Notes: generated by a model from the letters alone, not told the origin. A DNA stretch of 42,651 nt from Parafrankia elaeagni (GCF_000374165.1 NZ_KB893748.1:1-42651); one strand, 5' to 3'. Shown: positions 9,270 to 18,744, numbered from the stretch's first letter. Numbers and translations are program-made.

Positions 9270-10550
9270 ATGACATCACCATCGGTACGTCAACCGTCGG
9301 CCGTCGCTGCCCCGGCGTCCCCCGCGGACGATCCGGGCGGCACGGATGATGCCGACGGCGGCGGAGATCGCCAGGGCGGAGCGGTGGTCGCCTCCGCCCG
9401 GATCAGCACGCGGGTGGGCCTGCCCCGCCCGGACCGCGCCCGTCCGGCGCCGTCCGCGTGCCATGCGATCGGTGCACGCACCGGCCCCCGCGGGCGGGAC
9501 AATGCCACCCGTTCGGTCGGCGGGGCCGTGCTGCCGGTCGACGTCGCCGACGTGCGGGCAGCGGCGGCCCGCCTGAACGGTGTCGCGCGCCGTACCCGGG
9601 TCGTCGCGGCGCCGGAGATCACCGGGGACCCGGGATCACCGGTCTGGCTCAAGTGCGAGCACGAGCAGCACACCGGTTCGTTCAAGCTGCGCGGCGCCTA
9701 CAACCGGATCGCTGCGGCGGGCCCGCGGGCCCGCGGGCGGGGGGTGGTGGCCGCGAGTGCGGGCAACCATGCCCAGGGTGTCGCCTTCGCCGCCGCCCGG
9801 TTCGGCGCCGCTGCGACGATCTTCGTACCGGAGGGCGCGAACCCGGCCAAGGTGGCCCGGACCCGCAGCCTGGGCGCCCGGGTCGAGCATGTCCCGGGAG
9901 GCGTGGACGCCGCGATCCGCACAGCGGCGGCCTTCGCCGCCGACAGCGGCGCGTTTCTGGTGCACCCGTTCGACGACGAGGCGGTCGTCGCCGGCCAGGG
10001 CACGATCGGCCTGGAACTCCTGGAGCAGATCCCGGACCTGTCGACCGTGATCACCGGAGTGGGTGGGGGCGGTCTGCTGTGCGGGCTGGCGGTGGCGATC
10101 AGGAACCAGCGCCCGGACGTCCGCGTGATCGGCGTCCAGGCGGCCGCCGCGCCCGCCTTCGCCGCATCCTTCCACGCCGGCAGCCGCCTGACCGTGCCAC
10201 CCGGCGGCCGTGCGGCCGGTACCGCGGCCGGCGACGGTCACGAGCGGCCACCGGCGGGCACTGTCGCGGACGGGATGGCGGTAGGCGCCCCCGGTCGACT
10301 GACCCTCGCGCTGGCCGCGCGACTGGTGGATGACGTCGTCACGGTCGACGAGGACGCCTTCTGGGACGGGATGGTCATCCTGCGGCGTGCCGGCCACCGG
10401 GTGGAGCCCGCGGGTGCCGCCGGAGTCGCCGCACTGCTGCGGATGCCGCACCTCGCCTCCGGGCCGACAGCCGTCATCCTCTCCGGTGGCAACCTCGACC
10501 CGGCTGTCGACAGGCGGGTCGAGGCACTCGCCGCCGCGCGGGTGGGATGA
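9270..10550 (+). CDS. PLP-dependent threonine/serine dehydratase-like enzyme
   Basis: This fold-type II pyridoxal-phosphate enzyme probably deaminates threonine or serine to a keto acid. The cofactor lysine is in GSFKLRGAYNR, the Asn-bearing motif reads SAGNHAQGVA, and the phosphate-binding loop is GVGGGGLLCG. The protein is 426 residues and ends soon after SGGNLDP, with no C-terminal ACT regulatory domain, so it resembles the non-allosteric, catabolic type rather than classical IlvA. An N-terminal stretch of about 85 residues before VLPVDVADVRAAAARL is unlike the family and low in complexity. The ATG at 9270 has a good site (GGGAGAG, 5 nt upstream), which supports that extension being translated. 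The upstream terminator leaves open attenuation control. Confidence 0.8.
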   Translation: MTSPSVRQPSAVAAPASPADDPGGTDDADGGGDRQGGAVVASARISTRVGLPRPDRARPAPSACHAIGARTGPRGRDNATRSVGGAVLPVDVADVRAAAARLNGVARRTRVVAAPEITGDPGSPVWLKCEHEQHTGSFKLRGAYNRIAAAGPRARGRGVVAASAGNHAQGVAFAAARFGAAATIFVPEGANPAKVARTRSLGARVEHVPGGVDAAIRTAAAFAADSGAFLVHPFDDEAVVAGQGTIGLELLEQIPDLSTVITGVGGGGLLCGLAVAIRNQRPDVRVIGVQAAAAPAFAASFHAGSRLTVPPGGRAAGTAAGDGHERPPAGTVADGMAVGAPGRLTLALAARLVDDVVTVDEDAFWDGMVILRRAGHRVEPAGAAGVAALLRMPHLASGPTAVILSGGNLDPAVDRRVEALAAARVG

Positions 10551-10672
10551 GACCCGGCCACCGGCGCCGGGGCCGGCCGTGGAAGTGTCGGGCCCACCCG
10601 GCATCATGACGCGGTGGCCAGCCTGACCACGGCGTCGGGCGGTTCGTCCGTCGAACGTACGATCGAGGTCTG

Positions 10673-13237
10673 ATGAGCACTCTTTTCGACGACACCTTCG
10701 GCCCCGGGGGCCTGGTCGACGGCGGTTCGCCGGGCGGCCCGGCGGCTCCTGGCGGCCTTGGGCCGCGTGGTGGTGCCACAGGCGGTGATCGGCCCGGCCC
10801 CGGCTTCGGCCCGGCAGCGCTGGAAGCCGGTGCGGGCCGCCCCCGACCGCCCCGCCTCGACCCGGACGAACTGCTGGAGGGGCTCAACCCCCAGCAGCAC
10901 GCGGCCGTGGTGCACGCGGGCGCCCCGCTGCTCGTCGTCGCCGGTGCCGGGTCCGGCAAGACCCGGGTGCTGGCCCACCGGATCGCCTACCTGCTGGCGG
11001 CCCGGGATGCGCGGCCGGGGGAGATCCTCGCGATCACCTTCACGAACAAGGCCGCCGGCGAGATGCGGGAGCGGGTCGAGGCCCTCGTCGGTGGGCGGGC
11101 CCGGGCGATGTGGGTCAGCACCTTCCACTCGGCCTGCGTGCGCATCCTCCGCTCGGAGGCCGGCCGTCTCGGTTTCGGTTCCTCCTTCTCCATCTACGAC
11201 GCGGCGGATGCGCAGCGCCTGATCACTCTGGTCACCCGGGATCTCGATCTCGACCCCAAGCGGCACACCGCCAAGGGACTGGCGGTGGCCATCAGCGCGC
11301 TGAAGAACGAGCTCGTCGACTGGGAGGCGGCCAGGGACCGGGCGGCGAACCACATCGAGCGCACCGTCGCCGAGGTGTACGCCGCCTACCAGCAACGCCT
11401 CATACAGGCGAACGCGCTGGACTTCGACGATCTGATCATGACCACGGTCAACCTGCTCCAGGCTTTCCCGGACGTCGCCGAGCACTACCGCCGCCGGTTC
11501 CGGCATGTACTGGTCGACGAGTACCAGGACACCAACCACGCCCAGTACGTCCTCATCCGCGAGCTCGTCGGCCGGCCGGGCCGGGCCGGTGCGGCCGACT
11601 CGGGCGAACCCGGGGCCGACGCCGGGGCCGGTGCCGGTGCGGTCCCGCCGTCCGGTGCGGTTCCCCCGGGGGAGCTGTGCGTGGTCGGTGACGCCGACCA
11701 GTCGATCTACGCGTTCCGCGGGGCGAACATCCGCAACATCGTCGAGTTCGAGAAGGACTTCCCGAACGCGGCCGTCATCCTGCTGGAGCAGAACTACCGG
11801 TCCACCCAGACCATTCTCTCGGCGGCCAACGCGGTCATCGCCCGCAACGCCCAGCGCAAGCCCAAGCGCCTGTGGTCCGACGCCGGTGACGGCGAGCGGA
11901 TCGTCGGGTTCGTCGCCGACAACGAGCACGACGAGGCCGCCTTCGTCGCCGAGGAGATCGACCGTCTCGGCGACGAGAAGCTGGCCCGGCCGGCAGACGT
12001 CGCGGTCTTCTACCGGACGAACGCCCAGAGCCGCGTGTTCGAGGAGATCTTCATCCGGGTCGGCCTGCCCTACCGGGTCGTCGGCGGTGTCCGCTTCTAC
12101 GAGCGGCGTGAGGTCCGTGACCTTCTCGCCTACCTGCGGGTGCTGGCCAACCCGACGGACACGGTGAACCTGCGGCGCATCCTCAACGTCCCCCGCCGGG
12201 GCATCGGGGACCGCGCCGAGGCGATGCTGTCGGCCTTCGCGGAGCGGGAGCGGATCCCGTTCGCCCAGGCGCTCACCCGGGTCGACGAGGTGCCCGGCGT
12301 CGCCGCCCGGTCGGCCCGCTCCGTCCGGGACTTCGCCGCGTTGCTCGACGGCCTGCGCGAGCTGCTGCCCGAGGGCCCGCTGGCAGTGATCGAGGCCGCG
12401 CTGGAGCGGACCGGCTACCTTTCCGAGCTCGTCGCCGAGGACACGATCGAGGCTCAGGGCCGGGTCGAGAACCTGCGTGAGCTGGTCGGGGTTGTCCAGG
12501 AGTTCGCCGAGCGGCGCCCCGAGGGCACGCTCGCCGAGTTCCTGGAGCAGGTGTCCCTCGTCGCCGACGCCGACCAGATCCCCGACGACGACGGCTCCGA
12601 CGGGGTGGTCACGCTGATGACCCTGCACAGCGCCAAGGGCCTGGAGTTCCCGGTGGTCTTCCTCACCGGGCTTGAGGACGGTGTGTTCCCGCATCTGCGC
12701 ACTCTCGGCGACCCGACGGGGCTGGAGGAGGAGCGGCGGCTCGCCTACGTCGGCGTCACCCGTGCCCGCGCCCGGCTCTACCTCACCCGGTCGCAGGTGC
12801 GCAGCGCCTGGGGGCAGCCGGCGTACAATCCGCCGTCGCGGTTTCTGGGCGAGGTCCCCGAGTCGCTTGTCGACTGGCGCCGGCTGCCTGAGCCGGCCCC
12901 GGCCCCCGCGGGTGGCCGGTTCTCCAGCGGCTCAGGCGGGTCCGGCAGCTTCGGGTCCGGCAGTTTCGGGTCCGGCGGGTCCGGGTCCGGGTCAGGGGCA
13001 GGTGGGGCAGGGCCCCGGCCGCAGAACTCCCCGTTCGCGGCGCGGAGCGCCCGGCCGGCCAGCCGCCCCATCGTCGACCTGAGCCCCGGCGACCGGGTCA
13101 CCCATGACACCTTCGGCCTCGGGGTCGTCGTCGCGACCAGCGGGGTCGGTGACTCCCGCCAGGCGAAGGTCGACTTCGGCTCCGGCACGGGCACGAAGGA
13201 CCTGCTGCTGCGGTACGCCCCGGTGGAGAAGCTCTGA
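10673..13237 (+). CDS. pcrA: ATP-dependent DNA helicase PcrA/UvrD1 (SF1)
   Basis: An 854-residue 3'-5' helicase for repair and replication-fork maintenance. Walker A GAGSGKT is at 91-97, motif Ia FTNKAAGEM follows, Walker B is DEYQDTN near 282, motif III GDADQSIYAFRG near 340, then EQNYRST and, near the end of the motor, VTLMTLHSAKGLEFP with VGVTRAR. Compared with the family it has a Gly/Pro-rich N-terminal extension of about 60 residues, a low-complexity Ala/Gly insert between motifs II and III (about 300-333), and a Ser/Gly linker (about 745-780) before the C-terminal domain FGLGVVVATSG that contacts RNA polymerase in relatives. TACGAT (10658-10663) is a possible -10, giving a very short leader. 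A UvrD1 homologue next to an M23 peptidase and sucCD is conserved actinobacterial order. Confidence 0.96.
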   Translation: MSTLFDDTFGPGGLVDGGSPGGPAAPGGLGPRGGATGGDRPGPGFGPAALEAGAGRPRPPRLDPDELLEGLNPQQHAAVVHAGAPLLVVAGAGSGKTRVLAHRIAYLLAARDARPGEILAITFTNKAAGEMRERVEALVGGRARAMWVSTFHSACVRILRSEAGRLGFGSSFSIYDAADAQRLITLVTRDLDLDPKRHTAKGLAVAISALKNELVDWEAARDRAANHIERTVAEVYAAYQQRLIQANALDFDDLIMTTVNLLQAFPDVAEHYRRRFRHVLVDEYQDTNHAQYVLIRELVGRPGRAGAADSGEPGADAGAGAGAVPPSGAVPPGELCVVGDADQSIYAFRGANIRNIVEFEKDFPNAAVILLEQNYRSTQTILSAANAVIARNAQRKPKRLWSDAGDGERIVGFVADNEHDEAAFVAEEIDRLGDEKLARPADVAVFYRTNAQSRVFEEIFIRVGLPYRVVGGVRFYERREVRDLLAYLRVLANPTDTVNLRRILNVPRRGIGDRAEAMLSAFAERERIPFAQALTRVDEVPGVAARSARSVRDFAALLDGLRELLPEGPLAVIEAALERTGYLSELVAEDTIEAQGRVENLRELVGVVQEFAERRPEGTLAEFLEQVSLVADADQIPDDDGSDGVVTLMTLHSAKGLEFPVVFLTGLEDGVFPHLRTLGDPTGLEEERRLAYVGVTRARARLYLTRSQVRSAWGQPAYNPPSRFLGEVPESLVDWRRLPEPAPAPAGGRFSSGSGGSGSFGSGSFGSGGSGSGSGAGGAGPRPQNSPFAARSARPASRPIVDLSPGDRVTHDTFGLGVVVATSGVGDSRQAKVDFGSGTGTKDLLLRYAPVEKL

Positions 13238-13242
13238 CGGAC

Positions 13243-13277
13243 CCGGCTGGTCGCCGGGCGCTCCCACGACCAGCCGG
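13243..13277. terminator. Hairpin between convergent pcrA and M23 peptidase genes
   Basis: A perfect 11-bp inverted repeat (CCGGCTGGTCG, 13243-13253, with its complement at 13267-13277) encloses a 13-nt loop six bases after the pcrA stop. No T-tract is present; the position between convergent genes supports a shared terminator. Confidence 0.65.
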
Positions 13278-13336
13278 AACCGGCGGGGTCGTGGTTCACC
13301 GGCTGCCCCGGAGCCGGCGGCCCGGCGGCCCGGCGG

Positions 13337-14239
13337 TCAGTAGTGGACGCCGTGGCCGGCCAGCCAGGTCAGCGGGTCGACCTTGGTCCCGTACTGGCCG
13401 TTCAGCCGGACCTCGAAATGCAGATGCGGCCCGGTGGACCTGCCGGTGTTGCCCTCCAGGCCGATCTGTTGGCCGGTGGCGACCTCCTGGCCGAGACGGA
13501 CATCGATACGGGAGAGATGGCCGTAGCTGGTCACCACGTTGTTCTCGTGCATGATCTGCACGAAGTTCCCGTATCCCGTCTCCCAGCCCGCATAGATCAC
13601 CGTCCCGCGATGCGCGGCGTAAATCGGTGTTCCGTGGGCGGCGCCGAAGTCCACCCCGATGTGGTGGTTCGAGCCGCCGAAGCCCTGGGTGATCCGCGCC
13701 TCGATGGGGCGCACCCAGCGCGCCGCCTCGGCCCGCTCCGCCTCCGCGGCGATCGCCGCGTTGCGCTGGGCCACGACGGCGAGGGCCTCCCGGCCGACGA
13801 TCTCGTCGCGGGCCTGGAGCAGGTCACCCAGCCGGCGTTGCGCCTCCGCGGTCTCGCCGTCGGCGGGGCCGTCACCGTGCAGATCGTCCGTGCCGCCGCC
13901 GGCGACCACGACCTGCGTGGTCACGGCGCCGCCGATGGCACGCGCGCTGCTGCCGGCCGGAAGCGAGGACGCTCCGACCACGGTGCCGGAAGGATTGGCC
14001 TCCAGCTGCGCCGGCGCCTCGGAATGCGCGATGCCGGTCGTGTTGATCATGGCCAGGCCGATGGTGGAAACCACCGCCGTGGCAACTCCTGTACGCCGTA
14101 GCTGAACGGCGGCGAATCCCGATCTTCCGAGCACGGACGCGCCCTGCCCGTCAACAGGCGGGGCATTTCTGCGTCGGCGTTCTCCGTGCTCGGATCTCGG
14201 GAACTGCGGTCGCGTCAACGCGCACTCCCATGGTCGCAA
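13337..14239 (-). CDS. M23 family (LytM-type) zinc metallopeptidase, secreted or membrane-anchored
   Basis: A 300-residue protein with a C-terminal M23 domain. Zinc ligands are visible as His193 and Asp197 in HHIGVDFG and His274 in PHLHFEV, with the catalytic His241 in SYGHL. Such enzymes cleave peptidoglycan cross-bridges or regulate other hydrolases. A hydrophobic segment at about 50-70 would act as signal or anchor, then a coiled region rich in Glu/Ala (130-175) precedes the domain. The ATG at 14239 leaves a charged N-terminus of about 48 residues before that segment; a GTG near 14134 would give a more ordinary signal peptide, so the start is uncertain. It occupies the place of Rv0950c next to pcrA in mycobacteria. 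It follows the lipase-like gene by 53 bp on the same strand. Confidence 0.85.
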   Translation of the reverse strand: MRPWECALTRPQFPRSEHGERRRRNAPPVDGQGASVLGRSGFAAVQLRRTGVATAVVSTIGLAMINTTGIAHSEAPAQLEANPSGTVVGASSLPAGSSARAIGGAVTTQVVVAGGGTDDLHGDGPADGETAEAQRRLGDLLQARDEIVGREALAVVAQRNAAIAAEAERAEAARWVRPIEARITQGFGGSNHHIGVDFGAAHGTPIYAAHRGTVIYAGWETGYGNFVQIMHENNVVTSYGHLSRIDVRLGQEVATGQQIGLEGNTGRSTGPHLHFEVRLNGQYGTKVDPLTWLAGHGVHY

Positions 14240-14292
14240 GGCACCCGCCGGAGGACCGGAGGGAGGAGGGATCCCATAAACCGAGGAGGAGG

Positions 14293-15156
14293 CTACACCG
14301 TCCGTTTCGGACAGATGCTTCCAACTAGCCGCAAAGGTGTAGCACCTTCGTGCCGATCTGCGGACGTCCGTGCCGGTGCGGGGGCGGGCGCGAGCACACC
14401 GGCGATCATGTGCGCAACCGCGCTGCTGAACGGCAGACTGTGGTGTCCAGCCCCATCCACCAGGATGTTCTCGGTGATCAGGTCGGGGTGGACGAGCCTC
14501 GCCTCGTCCGGGCGGACGATCGTGTCCATGCCGCCCGCGACGGCGACGAAGCGGGTCCCGATCCCGGGTGCCGGCTCGTCGAGGTCACGCAGCAGCGACG
14601 ACCCTGGCCGCAGCTGGGCCAGGACCCGGTACGCGACCATCCGGGGGAGTCGGCGGGCGAGTCGGGTCCCGTTGTGCGGCGTCGCCAGCGTCACCAGGGT
14701 GCGGACGTGGTCGCAGCCGCCGAGCCGCTGAACGTAGTAGCGGGCCACGAGCCCGCCGAGCGAATGAGCGACGATGTGCACGCCGGGATGCCCGTGCCGC
14801 CCGACGACCTGGCGGACCGTCTCGGCGAGCTGCTCCGCCGCGGCCTCGACACTGGTCGCGAACAGCGGGAGGTCGATCTCCGTCACGGTCGTGAAGCCGC
14901 GCCGGCGCAGGGAGCGCTCCAGTCGGGCGAACACCGACCGGTTGTCGGCCAGGCCGTGCACCAGCAGCACCGGTGTGCGTGCGGTCGTCGGGTCCCCGAC
15001 GATCAGCCCCCGCTGCAGAGGAGTCAGTTCGCCGAGGCGGTAGTGGTCGGCCGGGCCGCCGTCGCGCCGACGCCCGATCACGGCGGCCGGGTAGAGCGCG
15101 GCGTGGGTGGCGATGCAGGCCGCCTCGACCACGAGCCCCTTCATCCCGTCGAGCAT
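14293..15156 (-). CDS. Alpha/beta-hydrolase, lipase/esterase-like
   Basis: A 287-residue alpha/beta-hydrolase. The oxyanion region reads LLVHGLADN, the nucleophile elbow is AHSLGGLVARYY, and the catalytic His is probably in GAGHHSLP near the C-terminus. The pattern VLLVHG...HIVAHSLGG...TLATPHNGT resembles class 2 lipases and PGAP1-like acyl hydrolases. No signal peptide is clear: the N-terminus has a moderately hydrophobic stretch (VVEAACIATHAALYPAAVIG), so membrane association is possible. It lies 99 bp after a carboxyltransferase involved in acyl-CoA metabolism and before the M23 peptidase, all on the minus strand, so co-transcription is plausible. The natural substrate is unknown. Confidence 0.8.
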   Translation of the reverse strand: MLDGMKGLVVEAACIATHAALYPAAVIGRRRDGGPADHYRLGELTPLQRGLIVGDPTTARTPVLLVHGLADNRSVFARLERSLRRRGFTTVTEIDLPLFATSVEAAAEQLAETVRQVVGRHGHPGVHIVAHSLGGLVARYYVQRLGGCDHVRTLVTLATPHNGTRLARRLPRMVAYRVLAQLRPGSSLLRDLDEPAPGIGTRFVAVAGGMDTIVRPDEARLVHPDLITENILVDGAGHHSLPFSSAVAHMIAGVLAPAPAPARTSADRHEGATPLRLVGSICPKRTV

Positions 15157-15255
15157 CCCGTCGAGCTGGGGCGCTGCGATCCGGGTGAACAGCCGGGTGT
15201 CGATGACCGTCCCCTTCGTGCGGGCCTGCGTTGGTGGCAGGGCGGGTGACCGACG

Positions 15256-16764
15256 CTACTGAAAGCCACCCAAGCCTGTCGACCATTTCGTCTTCCTTGC
15301 CGCAAGACGGACGTCGCTGTTACTCTCGGCAAGAATTTCCAGGAGATCTATCACTCGGTGCGTCAGACCGGGCAAGTCTGTGTCACTGCGGGTGAGGATG
15401 TCGTCCGCGAAGCCCAGCCTGGTCAGGTCGCTGGGAAGCAGGCCTGCGCTGTCCGCGGCTGCGGCCGGGGTGATCCGCAGGGTGGTGGCTGCACCCTCCG
15501 GTGACAGAGCGGTCAGATAGCTGTCGGGAGACAGCAGGACGACGTCGGTGCAGCAGGCGGCGAGCGCACCGCCGGAACCGCCCTCGCCAAGGACGATCGA
15601 GATCGTCGGGGAGGCGCAGCCGAGCACGGCTGCCATCGCCGCGCCGATCTCCCTCGCGACGCCGCCCGCCTCCGCCGCCGGCCCGCAGGCCGCTCCGGGC
15701 GTGTCGACCAGGGTGAGCAGGGGCAGTCCCAGCCGCCCGGCGAGGCCGGCCGCGCGGGTGAGCAGGCGGTAGCCGTCCGGGCCGGGTGCCTCGTCGCGTC
15801 CGGCCGCCAGGGCGACTCCGACCACCGGTGCGCCGGCCAGCCGGCCGGCCCTGGCCCGCACCGTCCGGTCCGGACCGGCCAGGTCCACGCCGTCGGGCAG
15901 CAGGTCGCCGAGGATGACCCCGGCGGCCCGGCGGGGCCCGCCCCGCGCGACCTGCACCTGTTCCCACCCGCCGCGGTGGTCTTCCGCAGGGCCTTTCTCG
16001 CGGCCGTTGAGGCCGACTGCGTGGTCGCGGCCGACTGCGCGGTCGCGGCCGACAGCGCGGTCGTCGCCGGCGCTGTCGGCCGGAGCCCCGTGGGCGACCG
16101 CGGTCGCCGGTTTCGGGGAGCCGACCGAGCGCAGCGCCCGACGGAGCCAGTCCGCGACCTCGGACGGCTCGACGGCTGCGTCCACCAGCCCCGCGGCCTG
16201 GGCGGACAGCGCGGTATGGCTGTTTGGCGGCGGCAGTTCACCGGTCACGGCCGCGACGACCCGGGGCCCGGCGAAGCCGACGGTCGCGCCGAGGACCGCG
16301 CAGCGCAGATCGGCCCGGGACCCGACGGTGACCCACATACCACCGGTGGTGGGATGGTCCGACACAGCGATGTGCGCGAGGCCGGCGCGGGCCACGTCGC
16401 CGAGGGCGAGGGACACCCGGGCCAGGCCCACGAGCCCGGCGACGCCCTCCTGCAGTCGGGTCCCGCCACTGCGGACCAGCGACACCAGCGGCAGGGCGTC
16501 GGCGACCGCCGCCCCGGCCGCGGCGGTGAAGGCGGCCGCGTCGGCCTCGCCGAAGCTGCCCCCGTGGACGCTGAAGTCCCACACCGCGACAACCGCCGGC
16601 ACCCCCTGGACCGGGCCGGTTCCCCACCACAGTGCCGGCTGGCCGTCATAGTCCGGCCAGTGCAGGCGGTTGGGCGCGCCCGGGCCGGCGGGCCGGCGGA
16701 TGACCTCGGCCAGCAGCGCGGCCTGCCAGTCCGTGGCCGGTGGGATGCTCCTGCGTTGCGCCAT
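15256..16764 (-). CDS. Fused acyl-CoA carboxylase carboxyltransferase (AccD- and AccA-like halves)
   Basis: One 502-residue chain carries both carboxyltransferase halves, which transfer CO2 from biotin to an acyl-CoA such as acetyl-CoA. The N-terminal half is AccD-like (GGSFGEADAAAF, LVSLVRSGGTRLQEG, HPTTGGMW) but lacks the four-cysteine zinc ribbon of typical AccD. The C-terminal half is AccA-like (LPLLTLVDTPGAACG, SIVLGEGGSGGALA, then LSPEGAATTLR). The two are joined by a low-complexity linker with an AVGRD tandem repeat (about 238-255). The ATG at 16764 starts it, divergent from the kinase gene. No biotin carboxylase or carrier gene is in the window, so a partner must be encoded elsewhere. 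The last 25 codons are less GC-rich than the rest. Substrate is inferred. Confidence 0.82.
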   Translation of the reverse strand: MAQRRSIPPATDWQAALLAEVIRRPAGPGAPNRLHWPDYDGQPALWWGTGPVQGVPAVVAVWDFSVHGGSFGEADAAAFTAAAGAAVADALPLVSLVRSGGTRLQEGVAGLVGLARVSLALGDVARAGLAHIAVSDHPTTGGMWVTVGSRADLRCAVLGATVGFAGPRVVAAVTGELPPPNSHTALSAQAAGLVDAAVEPSEVADWLRRALRSVGSPKPATAVAHGAPADSAGDDRAVGRDRAVGRDHAVGLNGREKGPAEDHRGGWEQVQVARGGPRRAAGVILGDLLPDGVDLAGPDRTVRARAGRLAGAPVVGVALAAGRDEAPGPDGYRLLTRAAGLAGRLGLPLLTLVDTPGAACGPAAEAGGVAREIGAAMAAVLGCASPTISIVLGEGGSGGALAACCTDVVLLSPDSYLTALSPEGAATTLRITPAAAADSAGLLPSDLTRLGFADDILTRSDTDLPGLTHRVIDLLEILAESNSDVRLAARKTKWSTGLGGFQ

Positions 16765-17028
16765 GCCTACAGATGTTCGCTGCTGCCAGGGTCAGCGGTG
16801 CCACGCTGTGTGGGATCGGTCTCGCGTGGGCACCCCGCCGGCACGGGCAGTGGTCGGCCCGTCCGGAATGCGCCTCGCGGGTGCCGTCCCGGATACTCCG
16901 TCCGCGGTCGCCGCGCCGGTCGCCGCCCGTCGCAGACCACTTCCTCATGCGTCATATGGTTCGGAATACTCTGGTCTGCTCTGCTCCTGGAGCGGTCATG
17001 TTCGGTGCAGGCCCGGGCGAGGGGAGTC

Positions 17029-18744
17029 ATGCTCACACCGCTGACGGAGGAAGACCCGAGACAGGTTGGCCGCTACCGGCTGCACAACCGCATCGGTTCC
17101 GGTGGCATGGGAACCGTCTATCTCGGCTTCACTCCGGATTCCGAACCGGTCGCGGTCAAGGTGGCGGCCGCTGAGCTGTCCGAGGACGCCGAGTTCCGGT
17201 TCCGCTTCGAGCGTGAGGTCCGTGCGGCGCTGCGGGTGCGCGGCGGAGCCGTGGCCAGCGTGCTCGACGCGGACACGACCGCGTCCCAGCCGTGGATGGT
17301 GACCGAGTACGTCGAAGGCGTGAACCTGGCCGACGCCGTCCGTCGCCGGGGGCGGCTGGAACCCCACCTGGTGCGCGGGCTGGCGGTCGGGCTCGCGGAC
17401 GCGCTGGTGGCCATTCACTCGGTGGGCGTTGTCCACCGTGACCTGAAGCCGTCGAACATCCTGCTGGCCTGGGACGGCCCGAAGGTCATCGACTTCGGGA
17501 TCGCCCAGCTCACCGACAGTGCGACGCTCACGCGCAGCGGCCACGTCATCGGCACTCTCGCATGGATGGCGCCCGAGCAGATGCGCGGCGAGGCAGCCGG
17601 GACAGCTGCCGACGTCTTCGCCTGGGCGAGCTGCGTGACCTACGCCGCGACCGGGCGGCACCCCTTCCACGCGGAGGCTCCCGACCTGCTGGCGCAGCGC
17701 GTCCAGCGCGACGAGCCCGATCTCGACCATCTCCCCGGCTACCTGCGCGGGCTGGTCGCCCAGGCGCTGTCGAAGGCACCGCAGGACCGGCCGGGCCCCG
17801 CCGGTGTGCTGGCCGCGTTGGTCGGCCACGAGGTCCACGGTGTCGCCGACGCGGACCGGGCCGCCGGCTCCGTCCTGGAACAGACCTGGACGGGGCCGTC
17901 TCCCGTCTTCGGGGTCTCCGCTCCCGACTCGCCGACCCCGGCGCGACCGACTCCGGTCGCGAGCCCGCAGCCGCCGCAGCGCGCGGGACCCGTCGGCCCG
18001 CCGCCCCCGGCGTCGTCCTTCCGTGCCACCTCCGGCCCGGGCGTCGCGGGGCGGGGCACGAGTCCGTCATGGGGCCCGGCCCGCGACTCGGCGCGACAGC
18101 CGCCGCCGGCCCATCCCGCCCCGCCGGCCAGCCCTCCGTCGTTCTCCGAGCCGGTGGCGCGGGTGCCGATGTCGCCGCCGAGCTACCCGCTGCCGGCGTC
18201 GCCGCCCGGAACGCCCGGAAGCTGGCCGTCCGGAAGCCGGCCGCCGGGAAGCCCTCTGCCCGGTGGACCGCCGGCCGTCGGTTGGGAGCAGCACCGCCAG
18301 GGGAGGGGAGAGGCCTCCAACCGCGGCGAGCCGACCTTCCGCCCGGCTGATGCCGTCCCGCTCACCGCGCCACCGGATCCGCGGTCCTGGCAGGTGGGGC
18401 AGGGCCCGGATCCGTCGGGGGCGGTGGCCGGGCTGCCAGCCGGGCCTCGGGTCGTCGGGCCGCCGCCTGCGCCGCCCGGCCCGCGCACGGCAGGGCTGGC
18501 GGGGGTGTGGACCCGGCTGTCGGAGCAGTGGAACACCTGCGCGCTGCTCTCTCTTGCCCTCGGCATCTTGTGGATCTTCGGGGTGGGCAGCATCGCCGCG
18601 GTGGTTCTGGGCCTGGTCGCCCGGTTGCAGCTGCGCCGTCGCCCGCGGCGCGGGACGTTCGCCGCCACGCTCGGCATCGGTCTGGGCTGGCTCGGCATCG
18701 TGAGTGCTCTTGTCATCGGCACCGCGGTCTGGGCGGTTTTCTGA
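17029..18744 (+). CDS. Membrane-anchored serine/threonine protein kinase (PASTA-less Pkn type)
   Basis: The 571-residue protein begins with a Hanks-type kinase domain: IGSGGMGTVY (Gly loop), AVKV (ATP-binding Lys), VVHRDLKPSNIL (catalytic loop), KVIDFGIAQL (Mg binding) and GTLAWMAPEQ (activation segment end). Residues about 290-490 are a Pro/Ser/Ala-rich linker. The C-terminus has two transmembrane helices (LLSLALGILWIFGVGSIAAV and the stretch ending GIVSALVIGTAVWAVF), with a basic loop RRRPRR between them. No extracellular sensor domain follows, so both termini probably face the cytoplasm. The ATG at 17029 is chosen because it matches the usual MLTPL-x-EDP start and has an AGGGGAG directly upstream. 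A longer frame extends over 1 kb upstream but is antisense to the carboxyltransferase gene. Confidence 0.9.
   Translation: MLTPLTEEDPRQVGRYRLHNRIGSGGMGTVYLGFTPDSEPVAVKVAAAELSEDAEFRFRFEREVRAALRVRGGAVASVLDADTTASQPWMVTEYVEGVNLADAVRRRGRLEPHLVRGLAVGLADALVAIHSVGVVHRDLKPSNILLAWDGPKVIDFGIAQLTDSATLTRSGHVIGTLAWMAPEQMRGEAAGTAADVFAWASCVTYAATGRHPFHAEAPDLLAQRVQRDEPDLDHLPGYLRGLVAQALSKAPQDRPGPAGVLAALVGHEVHGVADADRAAGSVLEQTWTGPSPVFGVSAPDSPTPARPTPVASPQPPQRAGPVGPPPPASSFRATSGPGVAGRGTSPSWGPARDSARQPPPAHPAPPASPPSFSEPVARVPMSPPSYPLPASPPGTPGSWPSGSRPPGSPLPGGPPAVGWEQHRQGRGEASNRGEPTFRPADAVPLTAPPDPRSWQVGQGPDPSGAVAGLPAGPRVVGPPPAPPGPRTAGLAGVWTRLSEQWNTCALLSLALGILWIFGVGSIAAVVLGLVARLQLRRRPRRGTFAATLGIGLGWLGIVSALVIGTAVWAVF

Noticed and set aside
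10604-12694. 696-codon minus-strand open frame opposite pcrA
   Set aside because: High GC keeps antisense frames open. Its translation has no family character while the plus strand encodes all SF1 helicase motifs.
14100-14292. c-di-AMP (ydaO-type) riboswitch ahead of the M23 peptidase
   Set aside because: Such leaders precede some actinobacterial peptidase genes, but only 53 bp separate this gene from the upstream one and the conserved blocks are not found.
15976-17028. In-frame upstream extension of the kinase gene
   Set aside because: It lies antisense to the carboxyltransferase gene and has no coding character; the kinase domain begins right after the ATG at 17029.
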